Assembly (NCBI RefSeq): GCF_018812025.1
Contig: NC_063050.1
Span: forward strand, 12,751,037 to 12,815,036
Origin: Megalobrama amblycephala
Lineage: Eukaryota; Chordata; Actinopteri; Cypriniformes; Xenocyprididae
Reading direction: 5' to 3'
Length of the DNA: 64,000 nt
Below are positions 46,401-56,330 of this stretch, piece after piece. The notes under the pieces were generated by a model. It had not been told where the DNA came from and made no database searches. It worked only from the letters and a program-made list of their open reading frames with translations. Position 1 is the stretch's first letter, and the number at the start of each line of letters is the position of its first letter. Made by a program: the position numbers and the translations under genes.

Positions 46401-48890
46401 TGGCCGAGAAAGGAATGGCAACATTTTAGTTGTGCTGTGGCTAGATTCTATGGTTGTTAATTTATTTTTGCTTCTTAAATTTAATTTTAGTTGTGCACTG
46501 CTGAGCCACCATTCATTCATCAGACTAGAAAATAAGCCAATAGAGACAAAGTGTGTTACATTACCTGTTGAGATGGTCACTGGTGTCACAGATTTAGAGC
46601 TGGTGTTAATGCTGCCAGTGTCTGAAAGTTTGGATGAATAGTGATTAATGAACAGAAACATAAATATCATGAATGTGTAGAAAGAGCTCATATACATATA
46701 TAACTACCTGCACAGTATCCTGAACAGAACACAGCTGGACTAACCAGCTCATAGACATAGTAATTGCCTGGACAGGCTTTGACTCTAATGGGAAAAGACC
46801 CGAAAAAGCAGCAGTAATTGTCCCAGTGACCACAGACATCTCGAGTGACGACTCCATCCTCAACTGTTGGGTGTCCATCAGGTATCCACAGTGTGGCAGT
46901 AGTGCCACAGTACCACTTTGCAATGCACGTTTGTGGAATATGAGCGCTTGTGCCATTAATGAAGAGACGATACCAGCCGCTCCACATGAAAGATGTGTCA
47001 CACTTATATTGTACATCTGTATAATTGATGGATCTCCATGGATCGTCCAGCACAGTGTAGTTGTAGCAGGGGTCAGACAGATTAGCTGTCAATGAAAAAA
47101 TAGTTTTAAAAATTAACATTCTTTTTATTTTATTCTAAAATCTAACTAGAAGTGCTGCTGAAGACATTTACATCTCTATTTATTGTTAGAAAAATATTAC
47201 ACCATGAATAGGAAGCAGAGCTGCCATTCCAACAGCAATTCCAGAGCAACATTACAAAATGATTTTTACAGCACGAATGAGCATTACTAGCTGCCGTTCA
47301 TTTACAGTATCCTTTAAAAAAATATAGACAATATTACTACAATCACCAGAAACAATGTTCATTTCCCAAGATTTATTGTTACAATTCTTGTTTCGTTTTC
47401 CCGTTTTGTGTTTTAGGACTCTTATGTTTTTATTTTTATTATTTTTATTATTATTTTTATTTCTGTTTTTCACTTCATTCCACTTCCACTTCCATTACTC
47501 TTGTTTTTCACTTCCTGTGTTTGCCCTTTTCCCTAGCTCCTTGGTTTGTTTCCATAGTTACCCTTGTTTGTTGTTATTCTGATTAATTACCATCACCTGT
47601 CCCTTGTTATCTTGTTTATTTAAAACCTAATGTTTGTCTGGGGGTATTTCAGAAAGCAAGGTTGACTTACTGATACATACACCCTGAACTCCTAGTTGAT
47701 TAACCCAAACCTTGCTTACTCGTATGTTTGGTTAGAGAGAAGCATGGCCTCCTCTTGTGCTAACCTTGTGTTTAGAGTCTGGGTTGGAAAACTGTTGTTT
47801 TAAGTTCATCCAAGGAAGTGTTTTATGCTCATTTTGTGTTGTTAACATTGTATATATCTTGTATTTGGTGAGTACTTTTTGTTCATCCCAGATCCACAAT
47901 GTTGATCATTCTCTTTCTACTGGGTTGAGACAAAAAAATCTGAATGCAAATCTAAATGTGAGATGACAATATAATAAATGAATATATTTTTTATATGTAT
48001 GTGCTTTATATATAATATATTACCCTGAAAGTTAAATCTGTTTTTGGAACCTGTCTGTAAACCTGCTTTCTGGAATACCCCCGCTGTCAATGGAGGCCTC
48101 ACTGAGCCACTGGATTTTATCAAAAGTATCTTAATTTGTGTCCTGAAGATGAACGAAGGTCTTACAGGTGTGGAACAACATGAGGGCGAGTGATTAATGA
48201 CAGAAATTTAATTTTTGGGTGAACTAACCATTTAATAGGTGTATTGTGTGTTGCTTTGGTTCAGTTTTTTCCCCAATGTCTGGATTTACTTTTTGTCAGT
48301 TTTCCTGTGCTTGGAATTACTTTTGTTGTTTATGTTAATCAAATTATATTGCTACATTTATGCCCTACTTGTTGTCTTCTCAGAAACATCACACCTTTCA
48401 TTTACTTTATATTTTAATAAGGATCCAACTTTAATTCTCTGAAGACATGAAGGATGCAAATCTACTGACACGCATATCCAGGCAAAAAGCCAACAGATCA
48501 ATTTAAAGAACAACACATTACCAACTACAGTCGTCTCTGGAGTGACAGCTGAAATGGCCAAATGAAGTCTCAAGACATCTGAAAATTATAATTATACAAA
48601 TTAATTAACAAATCACAAAAGGCACAATTAACTAAGTCAAGTGACCTAAAAAAAAAAGAAGAAAAGAAGACCAAACACTTTCAAATGCTTTAACAAACAT
48701 GTAACGCAAACAGCATAATTACATATGCAGCTTTCTCTCATTCTGTGTCAGCATACAGAAGTGAAGTGTAGCAGTCAATGTGAAGCAACAAAAGCAAAAA
48801 CACTATTTAAGTATAGTATATAAATATACCACATAACACTATATAGTTTATACTTACACAACAAGATGATAGTCCGTGCTCTTATAAAAC
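34361..48890 (-). CDS. Gene C: adhesion G protein-coupled receptor with two D8C modules (ADGRE-like; exons joined)
   Basis: Minus-strand exons from 5' to 3': 48858-48890 (likely end of signal), spacer 48522-48548, D8C 46708-47085, spacer 46565-46621, D8C 40391-40774, spacer 40262-40318, 38931-38962, 38320-38391, 37989-38184, 37202-37318, 35877-36058, GPS 35606-35767, and 7TM exons 35324-35530, 35014-35246, 34770-34836, 34601-34692 and 34361-34523. Every junction keeps phase. The N-terminal modules resemble the D8C domain of uromodulin/GP2. The GAIN-GPS-7TM half is typical of group II (ADGRE/CD97-like) receptors: autoproteolysis at the GPS, then tethered-agonist signalling through G proteins. 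The first exon and the cytoplasmic tail are unresolved. Confidence 0.8.
34601..34692 (-). CDS. Gene C exon: TM5
   Basis: It reads [20 protein letters not shown], then [10 protein letters not shown]. It continues the helix begun in the preceding small exon and ends phase 2 at GTAACA. Confidence 0.75.
34770..34836 (-). CDS. Gene C exon: second extracellular loop and start of TM5
   Basis: This 67-bp exon reads [19 protein letters not shown], then ILA. The CW pair supplies the conserved extracellular-loop cysteine of adhesion GPCRs. Confidence 0.75.
35014..35246 (-). CDS. Gene C exon: TM3-TM4
   Basis: It reads [20 protein letters not shown], then [15 protein letters not shown], a basic loop SSKKREVL, and [17 protein letters not shown]. 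The WMFIEAV block is the conserved TM3 motif of the family. Confidence 0.85.
35324..35530 (-). CDS. Gene C exon: TM1-TM2
   Basis: The 207-bp phase 0-0 exon reads [20 protein letters not shown], then LLTFALCQW and [18 protein letters not shown]. The [14 protein letters not shown] block in TM2 is typical of adhesion GPCRs. Confidence 0.85.
35606..35767 (-). CDS. Gene C exon: GPS
   Basis: The 162-bp phase 0-0 exon contains the Cys-Trp-Cys-Cys set of a [17 protein letters not shown], then [14 protein letters not shown]. The HLST site is where autoproteolysis occurs between Leu and Ser, and the TFALIM stretch serves as tethered agonist in this family. Confidence 0.85.
35877..36058 (-). CDS. Gene C exon: GAIN subdomain
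   Basis: It reads [20 protein letters not shown], then [19 protein letters not shown] and [16 protein letters not shown]-type sequences just before the GPS exon are typical of the GAIN-B subdomain. Several N-glycosylation motifs are present. Confidence 0.8.
36087..37104. mobile_element. MITE in gene C intron, TACCCTTA ends, hAT-like
   Basis: The ends TACCCTTACAAAAAAGTA and TTTTTCATAAGGGTA are inverted. The flanks TGCAAAAC and TGTAAAAA are a degraded 8-bp duplication (six of eight). The interior is full of GTATACTT / AAGTATAC blocks and is non-coding. Confidence 0.6.
37202..37318 (-). CDS. Gene C exon: GAIN domain part
   Basis: It reads [20 protein letters not shown], then [15 protein letters not shown]. 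Its phase (in 1, out 1) fits both neighbours. It aligns with the middle of adhesion GPCR stalks. Confidence 0.75.
37369..37432. repeat. (TA)n microsatellite
   Basis: There is an uninterrupted TA run of about 60 bp in a gene C intron. Confidence 0.95.
37989..38184 (-). CDS. Gene C exon: GAIN-A-like region
   Basis: The 196-bp exon reads [20 protein letters not shown], followed by a serine run encoded by TCA repeats, then [11 protein letters not shown] and ISFTLAAV. The (ATG/TCA)n run suggests length variation of the Ser tract. Confidence 0.75.
38320..38391 (-). CDS. Gene C exon: stalk segment
   Basis: The 72-bp phase 0-0 exon reads [16 protein letters not shown], then ASQVLSVT. It fits between the small exon at 38931 and the GAIN-A exon. 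Confidence 0.65.
38931..38962 (-). CDS. Gene C exon: small linker
   Basis: This 32-bp exon reads [10 protein letters not shown] between an AG acceptor and GTAAGT. It is very short. Phase agreement on both sides is the main support. Confidence 0.55.
39207..40066 (-). mobile_element. TTAA-flanked MITE, AGGTGCCCTAGA family, copy 3
   Basis: It is flanked by TTAA at 39203-39206 and 40067-40070 and lies in inverted orientation relative to copies 1 and 2. It sits in the gene C intron between the T-rich spacer exon and the small linker exon. Confidence 0.85.
40262..40318 (-). CDS. Gene C exon: Thr/Ser-rich spacer 3
   Basis: The 57-bp phase 1-1 exon reads [19 protein letters not shown]. It is homologous to spacers at 46565 and 48522. 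It is likely a mucin-like O-glycosylated linker. Confidence 0.7.
40391..40774 (-). CDS. Gene C exon: D8C module (membrane-proximal)
   Basis: The 384-bp phase 1-1 exon reads [75 protein letters not shown] and YELVSP. These are the hallmarks of the D8C domain found in uromodulin, GP2 and related proteins: eight cysteines, the W-x-R-F segment and a CGHW..C-C pattern. Confidence 0.85.
40840..41155 (+). pseudogene. Tc1-like transposase fragment
   Basis: Translated remnants read [14 protein letters not shown], stop, then [31 protein letters not shown] and [19 protein letters not shown]. These correspond to the middle of a Tc1/mariner DDE transposase with the first catalytic Asp in WSDKSKF. An internal stop and missing ends show it is dead. 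It lies in a gene C intron, antisense to the gene. Confidence 0.8.
41200..41705. repeat. Dispersed repeat shared with 9430-9965
   Basis: It is collinear with the copy in the gene A intron, with many substitutions. The sequence following to about 41960 may belong to the same unit. The class is unknown and it is possibly an LTR. Confidence 0.6.
42195..42230. repeat. (TG)n microsatellite
   Basis: There is a TG-rich run of about 35 bp with single interruptions. Confidence 0.9.
42251..44381. mobile_element. Non-autonomous DNA transposon, CAGGGTTGGG ends
   Basis: The left end CAGGGTTGGGAAGGTTACTT pairs with the right end GTTACTCCCCAACACACTG. Subterminal GTAATCTGTAACG and GTAACGTCGTTACATG blocks are mirrored, a form very common in fish genomes. 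No transposase frame was seen in the 2.1 kb. The flanking duplication is degraded. Confidence 0.6.
44385..45680. other. Gene C intron, repeat-derived, no exon seen
   Basis: The stretch 44820-45110 has the T-rich, TGTTTTG/TTCCTG character of fish LTRs. The segment 45530-45680 is a copy of the repeat at 1641-1736. A poly-T run lies at 45432-45450. Confidence 0.35.
45681..46560. other. Gene C intron, no feature recognised
   Basis: There is no convincing exon. The segment 46240-46370 resembles the AAATATCTC / TTGAACTTTGAGC end of the MITE at 24401-25061. Confidence 0.35.
46565..46621 (-). CDS. Gene C exon: Thr/Ser-rich spacer 2
   Basis: The 57-bp phase 1-1 exon reads [19 protein letters not shown]. 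It has the same length, phase and donor context (GTAATGT) as spacer 3, so spacer and D8C exons were duplicated as a cassette. Confidence 0.75.
46708..47085 (-). CDS. Gene C exon: D8C module (membrane-distal)
   Basis: The 378-bp phase 1-1 exon reads [51 protein letters not shown] and [17 protein letters not shown]. It is closely related to the 40391-40774 module, with all cysteines conserved. The middle loops differ most, as expected for diverging tandem modules. Confidence 0.85.
47385..47640. repeat. LTR-like T-rich segment
   Basis: It resembles 44820-45110 in composition and short blocks (TTTCGTTTTCC, CACTTCCTGTGTTTGCC). It may be a solo-LTR remnant. No ends could be fixed. Confidence 0.3.
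47640..48082. mobile_element. MITE with GGGGGTATTTCAGAAAGC ends
   Basis: The left end GGGGGTATTTCAGAAAGCAAG pairs with the right end CTGCTTTCTGGAATACCCCC. The 443-bp element is non-coding and Harbinger-like in appearance, similar to the ends of the element at 255. Confidence 0.65.
48522..48548 (-). CDS. Gene C exon: short Thr-rich spacer 1
   Basis: This 27-bp phase 1-1 exon reads AVTPETTVV and is homologous to the end of spacer 3 (TVTPETTSA). Acceptor TTTCAG and donor GTAATG agree. Confidence 0.6.
48858..48890 (-). CDS. Gene C candidate exon: end of signal peptide
   Basis: The 33-bp exon, between ATCACAG and GTAAGT, reads [11 protein letters not shown] in the phase required by the next exon. 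This looks like the hydrophobic end of a signal peptide. The exon with the start codon was not found. Confidence 0.4.
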
Positions 48891-48899
48891 CTGTGATGA

Positions 48900-49790
48900 A
48901 ATATGAAGATTTTATTATTATTATTATTATTATTATTAACAAAAACAATGTATTGGATTATACTGCATTTTTGAGTTTGAGAAAACTAGATTCATATATT
49001 CTGTGTTCATAAATAATTTTTGGGTAGCATGAAGTAGTCTTAATCATGACAAGAAAAATCACCTTTATGAAGAGGAAGCCATTGACAATGATCAAGTTTC
49101 CTTTACAGTTCTGAGGAAAAACAAAATGAGAAAAAAACAAATGAGCTTTGGCACTGATGCATGACATGTTTGTTTCTCCTCTGTTTTAAACACACATGGA
49201 AAATTCCACTGAAAAGTTGCTATTGAGGAATTTTGTTTTATGGTAAGCAATTAAATACTGAATGAAATTTTCCAAAAACATAGTAAGCCTAAACAGATTG
49301 CAGAAATGTCATCTCAAAACCAAAATACTTTAAAAATTGTAGATTTATGAGTACACTGAGAAAAAAAAAAAAAAAAAAAAAAAAACTTTAGAATTTGCCA
49401 GTGAAGTTCATAAATAATTACAAAGGATTAAGTAACACACTGAATTAAAAAAAATTTTTTTGAAGACTGAACTAGTATTTTCTTGTAAAACACACTGCAA
49501 TGATCTCTTTATTTTTACAACTTTGAATTTAATGTCTTTTATCTTCAGTTCATCTAAGGCTTTGGCTGAAGAAAGTTGTAGTTTGTGTTCTTATTTCTCT
49601 TTCTTTCAGTGTTTGTTCACAGCAGGTGTTTGAATGATTGAAAGAATGATTCAGGAACATCATACTAACCTTTAAATAACATTCTACTAAAATTAAGGAA
49701 ACTGAACATTTTTGTGTTCTTGGAATGTTACAAATCAACGTTCCTAGAATGTTGAATTTTAAATCAAAATTAAGGGTAACACTTTATAAT
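48900..49790. other. Spacer upstream of gene C, partly repeat
   Basis: It contains an (ATT)n run near 48912-48938 and a poly-A run at 49360-49385. A copy of the composite repeat of 10145-10400, in the opposite orientation, lies at 49530-49780. Confidence 0.5.
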
Positions 49791-50620
49791 AACGTTCAGT
49801 TATTAGTCACTTATAAATTATTAGATAATGTTGAACAAATCATTTACAAAACATGAAAATACATTCATAAATGATTAATAAGTGATATACTAACATTTTA
49901 TGAATGTTTTATTAATTTGGTTATAAGTCATTTATAATTTATTAGTTAATGATCAGTGATTAGTAAATGAGTATTAATAAATTAGTAAATGATCAGTATA
50001 TGATTTATTGATGAAATTGTAAGCTGGTCTGTGTTCAAAAGCACAAACATGCAGGTATGCTAAAGCACTATTTTTAAGAGGAGTAATTTATTTGTTTTGA
50101 AGTGGATAAACATTTATAAATGCCTTACAGTCAGGTGATTTCAGTGGGTTGTGTTAAATCCTTTCACTCATCAGCACAGACTTGTGTTCTGTGTGTGGGA
50201 TCTAGTGATGAAGTGAACCTCTGAACCGGTTTTACCTTCTACTGAAGCTCACATCAGGTGCACAGAGTTAAACAGTCCATGTGTGTCAGAGAAGACAGCT
50301 GTCTATACCCTCACCAGTCAGCACTCACACTGCAGTACACACTACAAAGTGTTCAACATCTGTTATAGATGATGTGTAAACGCATGAATAAATCATTTGC
50401 AAAGCTTTCTGCATTCCCTGTTCTAGTGTAAACTATTCATCACTTGTAAATGTGTTACGTATCATTTGTAGATCTTTCTTTCCTATTACAAATTATTTGT
50501 ATATGTATACAAGTCATTTACAACACTTTCTGCATCCCCTATTCTAAAGTGTAAACTATTCATCAGTTATAAATGTGTTACATATCATTTTCAGATCTTC
50601 CTGTTACATGATCCATCTCA
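49785..50620 (+). repeat. Repeat related to 57180-57291 and 58897-59105
   Basis: It begins near GGGTAACACTTTATAATAACG, a common fish MITE terminus. The segment 50150-50470 matches, inverted, the repeat split by the Tc1-like element at 57294. Confidence 0.6.
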
Positions 50621-50872
50621 TTCCATCACTTTACCCAAGCCTAAACTTTACATTATTTAAAAAAACAAATAAATAACACTCTGCCACCGTTTAACCAGCA
50701 CTTAATCATTTACCTTAATTTTTATTTTGTTTTTCATGGAACAGCTCCTCACCATAACATGAAAATGCACCATAAACTGATAATAAACGTAGTCCATTAT
50801 TTTGAGCATTTTAGTCTTCAGAAGTCATACGATGCCATCGTGTGAGGAAAAGATTCTTATAATGTATAATGG

Positions 50873-52329
50873 GTCCGTGTACGTTTTGATAGTTTGTTTT
50901 CCAATTTGAAATGAAATACGCAGAAACGAGAAAACGGTCGTTTCCCGTTTTTTCGTTTGTTAAAAAAAACGGAAAAACGAGATTTTGACTCGATTTTCGT
51001 TTTTTTCGGGTCACGGATAGAAAACGGAAACACGACTTCAAAACTCGTTTTCCACATGTGGGCGGTCATTACACGCCCCTTTCAGCCGATTGGTCAATCA
51101 AATCTGAGCCAGTGACGTCATCTTCAGTTCGTTCAACAAAATAATAGTCATCTGCCGCTATATCAGTATGTCATAAATCGGCTTTCTTCTGTGCAACCTA
51201 ACGCGTATTTCACAGAAATATGTTTGCACAGATAAAAAAAAGTTTTAAAAAACACATATTTTTTTTTACATATATTTGACCATAAATGTCTAAGTATTAA
51301 GTTGTTTCCGCTTTTATAAGAAAATTCAAGAGAACGCGTCGGCGCCTCACGCACACACAACATCAGTTTTAGGAACTTGACACCACAGCCTGTTAACTGT
51401 CAAAATATGTACATTCAACCAAATATATAAAACGTTATAGGCCTACTGCTCATTTTAAGTAGTCTGTGTAGGCTACAATAAAAGCGTTTAAATAATAAAT
51501 ATAGTTTAGCCTCCAAATCGTGAATATTGAAACATTTGGATTTGTGTCAAATTAGAGAGGTAGTTATAACGCCGGTTTCTGTTTCAGTTCAGCTTTAAAT
51601 TAATTCGTTTTGGCTTAACATTTATATATTATTTTTGTCATAACTAAAAAGGCTATGTAGCTGTAATTTTGATCTTTAATGTTTGATCTTTACATATTCC
51701 CTCAATCTTTTAACCAAAGGGTTATTAACATTTCAGCAGGCAATTAGGCTATATAAAATAAATAAATAGAGATGAGCGATTGTTCGTTTTTCAAAATTGC
51801 TATTTATTTATTGTGATTTATTCTATTTATTCAAAATAGAATAAAATAAAACCTGTAGGTTTTTTTTTTTTTTTTTTTTTTAATCTCTGCTTTTCATCCG
51901 CTCCTCTGTGTGGGTAGTTTCACTATTAAACTACAAACAGCATTACAACAGTCTGTGTGCTGATTAACATTTCTGAAATAAATATTTCTGTGAAATACGC
52001 GTTAGGTTGCACAGAAGAAAGCCGATTTATGACATACTGATATAGCGGCAGAGGACTGTTATTTTGTTGAACGAACTGAAGATGACGTCACTGGCTCAGA
52101 TTTGATTGACCAATCGGCTGAAAGGGGCGTGTAATGACCGCCCACATGTGGAAAACGAGTTTTGAAGTCGTGTTTCCATTTTCTATCCTTGACCCGAAAA
52201 AACGAAAATCGAGTCAAAATCTCGTTTTTCCGTTTTTTTTAACAAACGAAAAAACGGGAAACGACCGTTTTCTCGTTTCTGCGTATTTCATTTCAAATTG
52301 GAAAACAAACTATCAAAACGTACACGGAC
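50873..52329. mobile_element. Palindromic MITE with about 360-bp inverted ends
   Basis: The ends GTCCGTGTACGTTTTGATAG and CAAAACGTACACGGAC extend inwards as inverted arms of about 360 bp (to about 51232 and from about 51979). Flanks TATAATGG (50865-50872) and CATAATGG (52330-52337) match in seven of eight bases, a hAT-like duplication. The arms are rich in CGTTTTTTCG-type blocks. Short frames inside are mirror images of each other and are not genes. Confidence 0.8.
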
Positions 52330-52957
52330 CATAATGGTTATATTACGTTAATAATCGTACCAATCCGCCGTTTCATAACTTTCAAAATTGGCACTTCTAA
52401 CAGGTTTGCGGCAGTGACGTCAAACCTCGCTCCTTATTGGCTGTCACATTTGATTTGCGACTACCATAGAGTGTTTGCGACATGCCGAATTTGAGTTGCT
52501 GTGTTGAGTTTAGCACAATGCTTTGGAGGATGGACATGCAGATCAGGGGAATGTTTACACTTTAATTTCATTCTGTAACTCATACAAAATTATTTTTTGC
52601 TGTCATTTCGCTGTCATTTTTTGTCATACTGCTTTTTGTAATGTTTTAAATAAATTATTGTGACTAACGTACATTTATCTGCCTGATACACTGCGTATAT
52701 TGTCAAAATGGTTATGCTTAAGGTTATATGGTGGAGTAGGGAGCTTAAAATTATTCATTTTATACAACAGTATATCAACTAAGATAACAGTCACTGTAAA
52801 TATATCTATATTGCGTTTTTATTTTTGTGAAGTGGCTAAAAAGTGGTCATGTTTAGGTATAAGGGGTGAGTTAAGGCCTCGGTATACTTCAAACTAAGTT
52901 CTTTTTCGTTCTTCGTTTAGGGATAAAATAAAGTTCGAAATGCATGACCAGCGATAT

Positions 52958-53470
52958 CCCAGCAAACAAGGGACGTCCCCCGGACGTTGTGAACGTCCAT
53001 TAAGGTCCGCGTTTGGTCCGCTTTGTAACGTTCGCTGACTGACGTTCGGAGGACATTCAAGTCCTTGCCAGTTTGCGAAAGTCCTACTGACGTCCCTCAT
53101 CTGGTATTTCCATAACAACACTTGTAAAAAAAAAAAACAGCGTTGCCTTTTATCAACAGACCTTACACCTTGAAACTCAGACAAAGGGCAAATGAAACTA
53201 AACCTACTGGATTTAAAGGAGGTTGTGTTCCTTAAAAATCCCTTTAAACATAATAATGGATTTACAGAAACCATGATTGTTTTGTTGTGCAGGTTGATAT
53301 TATGGTTTTACTTCAAGTAAAAATAGTAGTTGAATTCGGGTCATTCTACAGAAAAGTCCACTTTTGGTATGACAAAATGTCTTAAAATGTATTTCTTTTT
53401 CTAACGTTTAAACTTAGACCACATTATTATATTACACATTGACTTTATGAATACAAATGACAGCTTTATG

Positions 53471-53501
<31 letters not shown>

Positions 53502-55976
53502 TTGTGCATTTAAAGACAGCATGTACCATTTTTTTGTCACTGGTGTTACCATACTTCTCTGGCATTTTAAACATTTTTATGAAATGATATTTCTCATTTT
53601 TTTTCAGCACATGCAGTCAGAGTTACAGAAAAAAAGATAATGAAAAAAATAAGGAAATTATGTGTTTTTTTTGTTTTTGTTTTTTTCAATCAGGTTAGTT
53701 AAAAGTGATTGAATTATGCTAATTTAATTATGCATGTATTTGCTATAACAATGGAAATATTTGAAAAACAGTTATAAACAAGTAATGCAATCCTTTACAT
53801 CTTAATTCTTGAGTTTAGCAGAATTCAATGAATGTAAAAGTATTATCATGTCACATATGACACATTTTATTTAATGAGACAGACAAAAAACAGTAACAAC
53901 AGTGACACAATGAATCACCAGTGACAGATACGACCAAAGATAGCCTACTTATTCTTCAACTATAATCAAGGAGAGGAGACTAAATTTTTTACATTTTTTA
54001 TACAATCAAAGACTTTTCATTGACACTTAGTGAAAGCAGTCAGTAAAAGATCATAAACAACATTTTAAAAATGTCTGTAAAATACGCTGTCCGTAAAGTC
54101 GCTGCTTCTCAGCTTCTCAGTTTAGCCAAATACCCTCAATTTAGCCATATCTGACCAAAGGAGGATTAACAATGGGAAAAAAAGTTAGAATCACATTATT
54201 TAGTGCTATTTTATGCAAAATAACTAAATAAATAGCTTTGAATAAAGTTTTTTTTTCTATAAACAACACCAGTGACAGTAACACCAGTGACATTTTTCAT
54301 GAAAAATGCATTTTATGGCTGCTGCAAGGTATCAATCCACATGTTGTCAATCATGGTATATTCACTAAATTAAGTAGTTTAATCCATTTGTATTCTAGTT
54401 TTTAAAAATTCCCTAATAATAAAGTAGGTCACACCAGTGACTTCAACTAAAAGCTTCATATGAAATTATGATTTTCTAATTAAAATTTCTGATAACTGAA
54501 AAGAGATAGTGGACTTTCCATGTGTCTTTCTTCATGGATCTTCAGGAAATAGGAAGAAGGTAGTCAATTGATGTCAACAGTGTGATTTTTATTTCAAAAT
54601 AAGAGATTTTTGTTAAAGGTAACACCAGTGACACAACACCAGGGTTTTTTTTTATATATATATTTTATAATATTTATTCAGTATTTGTTTTTGTTTTTTT
54701 ATGTCATTTACATAATATATTTGACAGTTATGCATACATTATTGTATTTAAACCCTGGTTCTGAGCTCAAAATAAAGCACTTTCCCACATGACTGTGGGG
54801 ACGAGCACTTCTGTGCTGTTTGGAATTTTTATAATTAAAAAACAAATACTGCCACAGTGATGCGCAAGAAGGTTTAATTGTTCAAATATTGTTTCATATT
54901 AAAATATATAATAAAAAAAATGTTTTCAATATAAAAAAATTGTTTTCAAGTGTAATATTTCTGTAAAGGGACAGAAAAGTTGACTTTTCTGTAGAATGAC
55001 CCATTCATTGTAAAATGAAGTAAATATTAAAAATGAACAACTTTCATGTTAGCCTATGGGAAAAAATAATGGAGTAACTTCAACCTACTAACTAATTAAA
55101 GATGTCATCAGATCATGTGTGCTTTCAGCAGTTATCATTTTAAACATCAAAATCATGATGCCCCCCAATAGTAGGCTACTGAATATAAGATGTGGGATAA
55201 TATAAGAATGGGACATTTTATCCAAGTCATCTCAATGGTAAAAAGTGTCCCAATCCCCCTGAACTGGAGCTCTAAAATAATGTTATTGACTTCAACTGAT
55301 GAATGCAGCCAAAGAAAAGATGAAGAATGGAAAAGCACTTTGCTGGCAAAGAAATGGGAAAATAACACAGGTAAGACAATTCCTATACCCATAAATACCT
55401 GTCAAACATGGTTTTATTAAAGAAAAGTTATTTTAAAAAAATTACTTTAATTTTTACACATAAGAAAGGTATAGCATGTGGCAAAAAGTGTAATATAGCC
55501 ACACTGTGAGATACAAGCAAGTGACGATCGAGTGACGTCATTCTTTAGGTTACGCGCATGTATCCATGGCAACGCTCGGCTGCGTCGACAGTTGACGGTC
55601 CTGCCGGTGATTTTCTCAGATGAGGCCTTGAGTTTTCTCTTTCGTCGGTCGAAAAGGTATTTTAAATTTTAGTTTAGCAGACATTAGCTACCATAACCAC
55701 TGTTTATCTTGTAAAGTTTAAATTATATGACAAGATTACATTTACAAACGTTTGCTGAAGTTGTTGTCCGTCGCGGCTGACCGTTACGGCCTATCTTCAA
55801 ATGTACGCTAATCTTGGTCTCACGAATCCAAATTGTCAGTAACAAATGTTTCTTAATAGACAAACGATACCTGAAACATTATTGAATGTGTTCATTTTGT
55901 CGTTTTAGGTTAGAAGCCATCGAAAAAACTGCCATCGGACTACCACAGCTGACAACGAGAGACGCGCGTGCACTGC

Positions 55977-56025
<49 letters not shown>

Positions 56026-56330
56026 AGAGCACAACAATTATGAAACTGCTCATTTATTATAAATAAATAAATGTATTTTTCTCCTTACAACGTGTTTGTG
56101 TTCTTTTGTTAACCTAGAAGTAAAATAAAAAACAATAAGAGGACTTAATCGAAAGTCCCCTAAACGTCCCGAATGGCCGCTGAACGTCCTGTGAACGTCC
56201 CCGTGAACGTCCGGAGGACGTCTTTGCGGACGTCCCCGGGACAGCCAGAGGACCCTACACATGGACGTTCGGGGGACGTTCGCAGAGGCCATTCAGGGGA
56301 CGTTCTGGGGACCTTTTTTTGTTAGCTGGG
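52958..56330. mobile_element. Middle nested element rich in GGACGTTC blocks
   Basis: The ends CCCAGCAAACAAGGGACGTCC and GACCTTTTTTTGTTAGCTGGG are inverted. The terminal regions carry many copies of GGACGT / ACGTCC (at 52970-53095 and 56150-56310), giving multiple small hairpins. A (CA)n microsatellite lies at 55981-56021. There is no complete transposase. A plus-strand frame near 55190-55370 ending at a GTAAGA site is unassigned. Confidence 0.65.
53338..55002. mobile_element. Innermost nested element with repeated CACCAGTGAC motif
   Basis: The ends GGGTCATTCTACAGAAAAG and TTTTCTGTAGAATGACCC are inverted, with ATTC next to each. The decamer CACCAGTGAC occurs at 53916-53925, 54267-54276, 54282-54291, 54432-54441 and 54623-54632, and inverted at 53536-53545. 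No gene is present. Confidence 0.7.

Noticed and set aside
49063..49112. Possible start exon of gene C
   Set aside because: A CAG acceptor and an AAG/GTGATT donor-like site exist, but the only ATG meets a stop in frame and the phase does not join to 48858-48890.
50811..52334. Mirror-image coding frames in the palindrome arms
   Set aside because: They are the same inverted-arm sequence read on opposite strands and have no domain signature.
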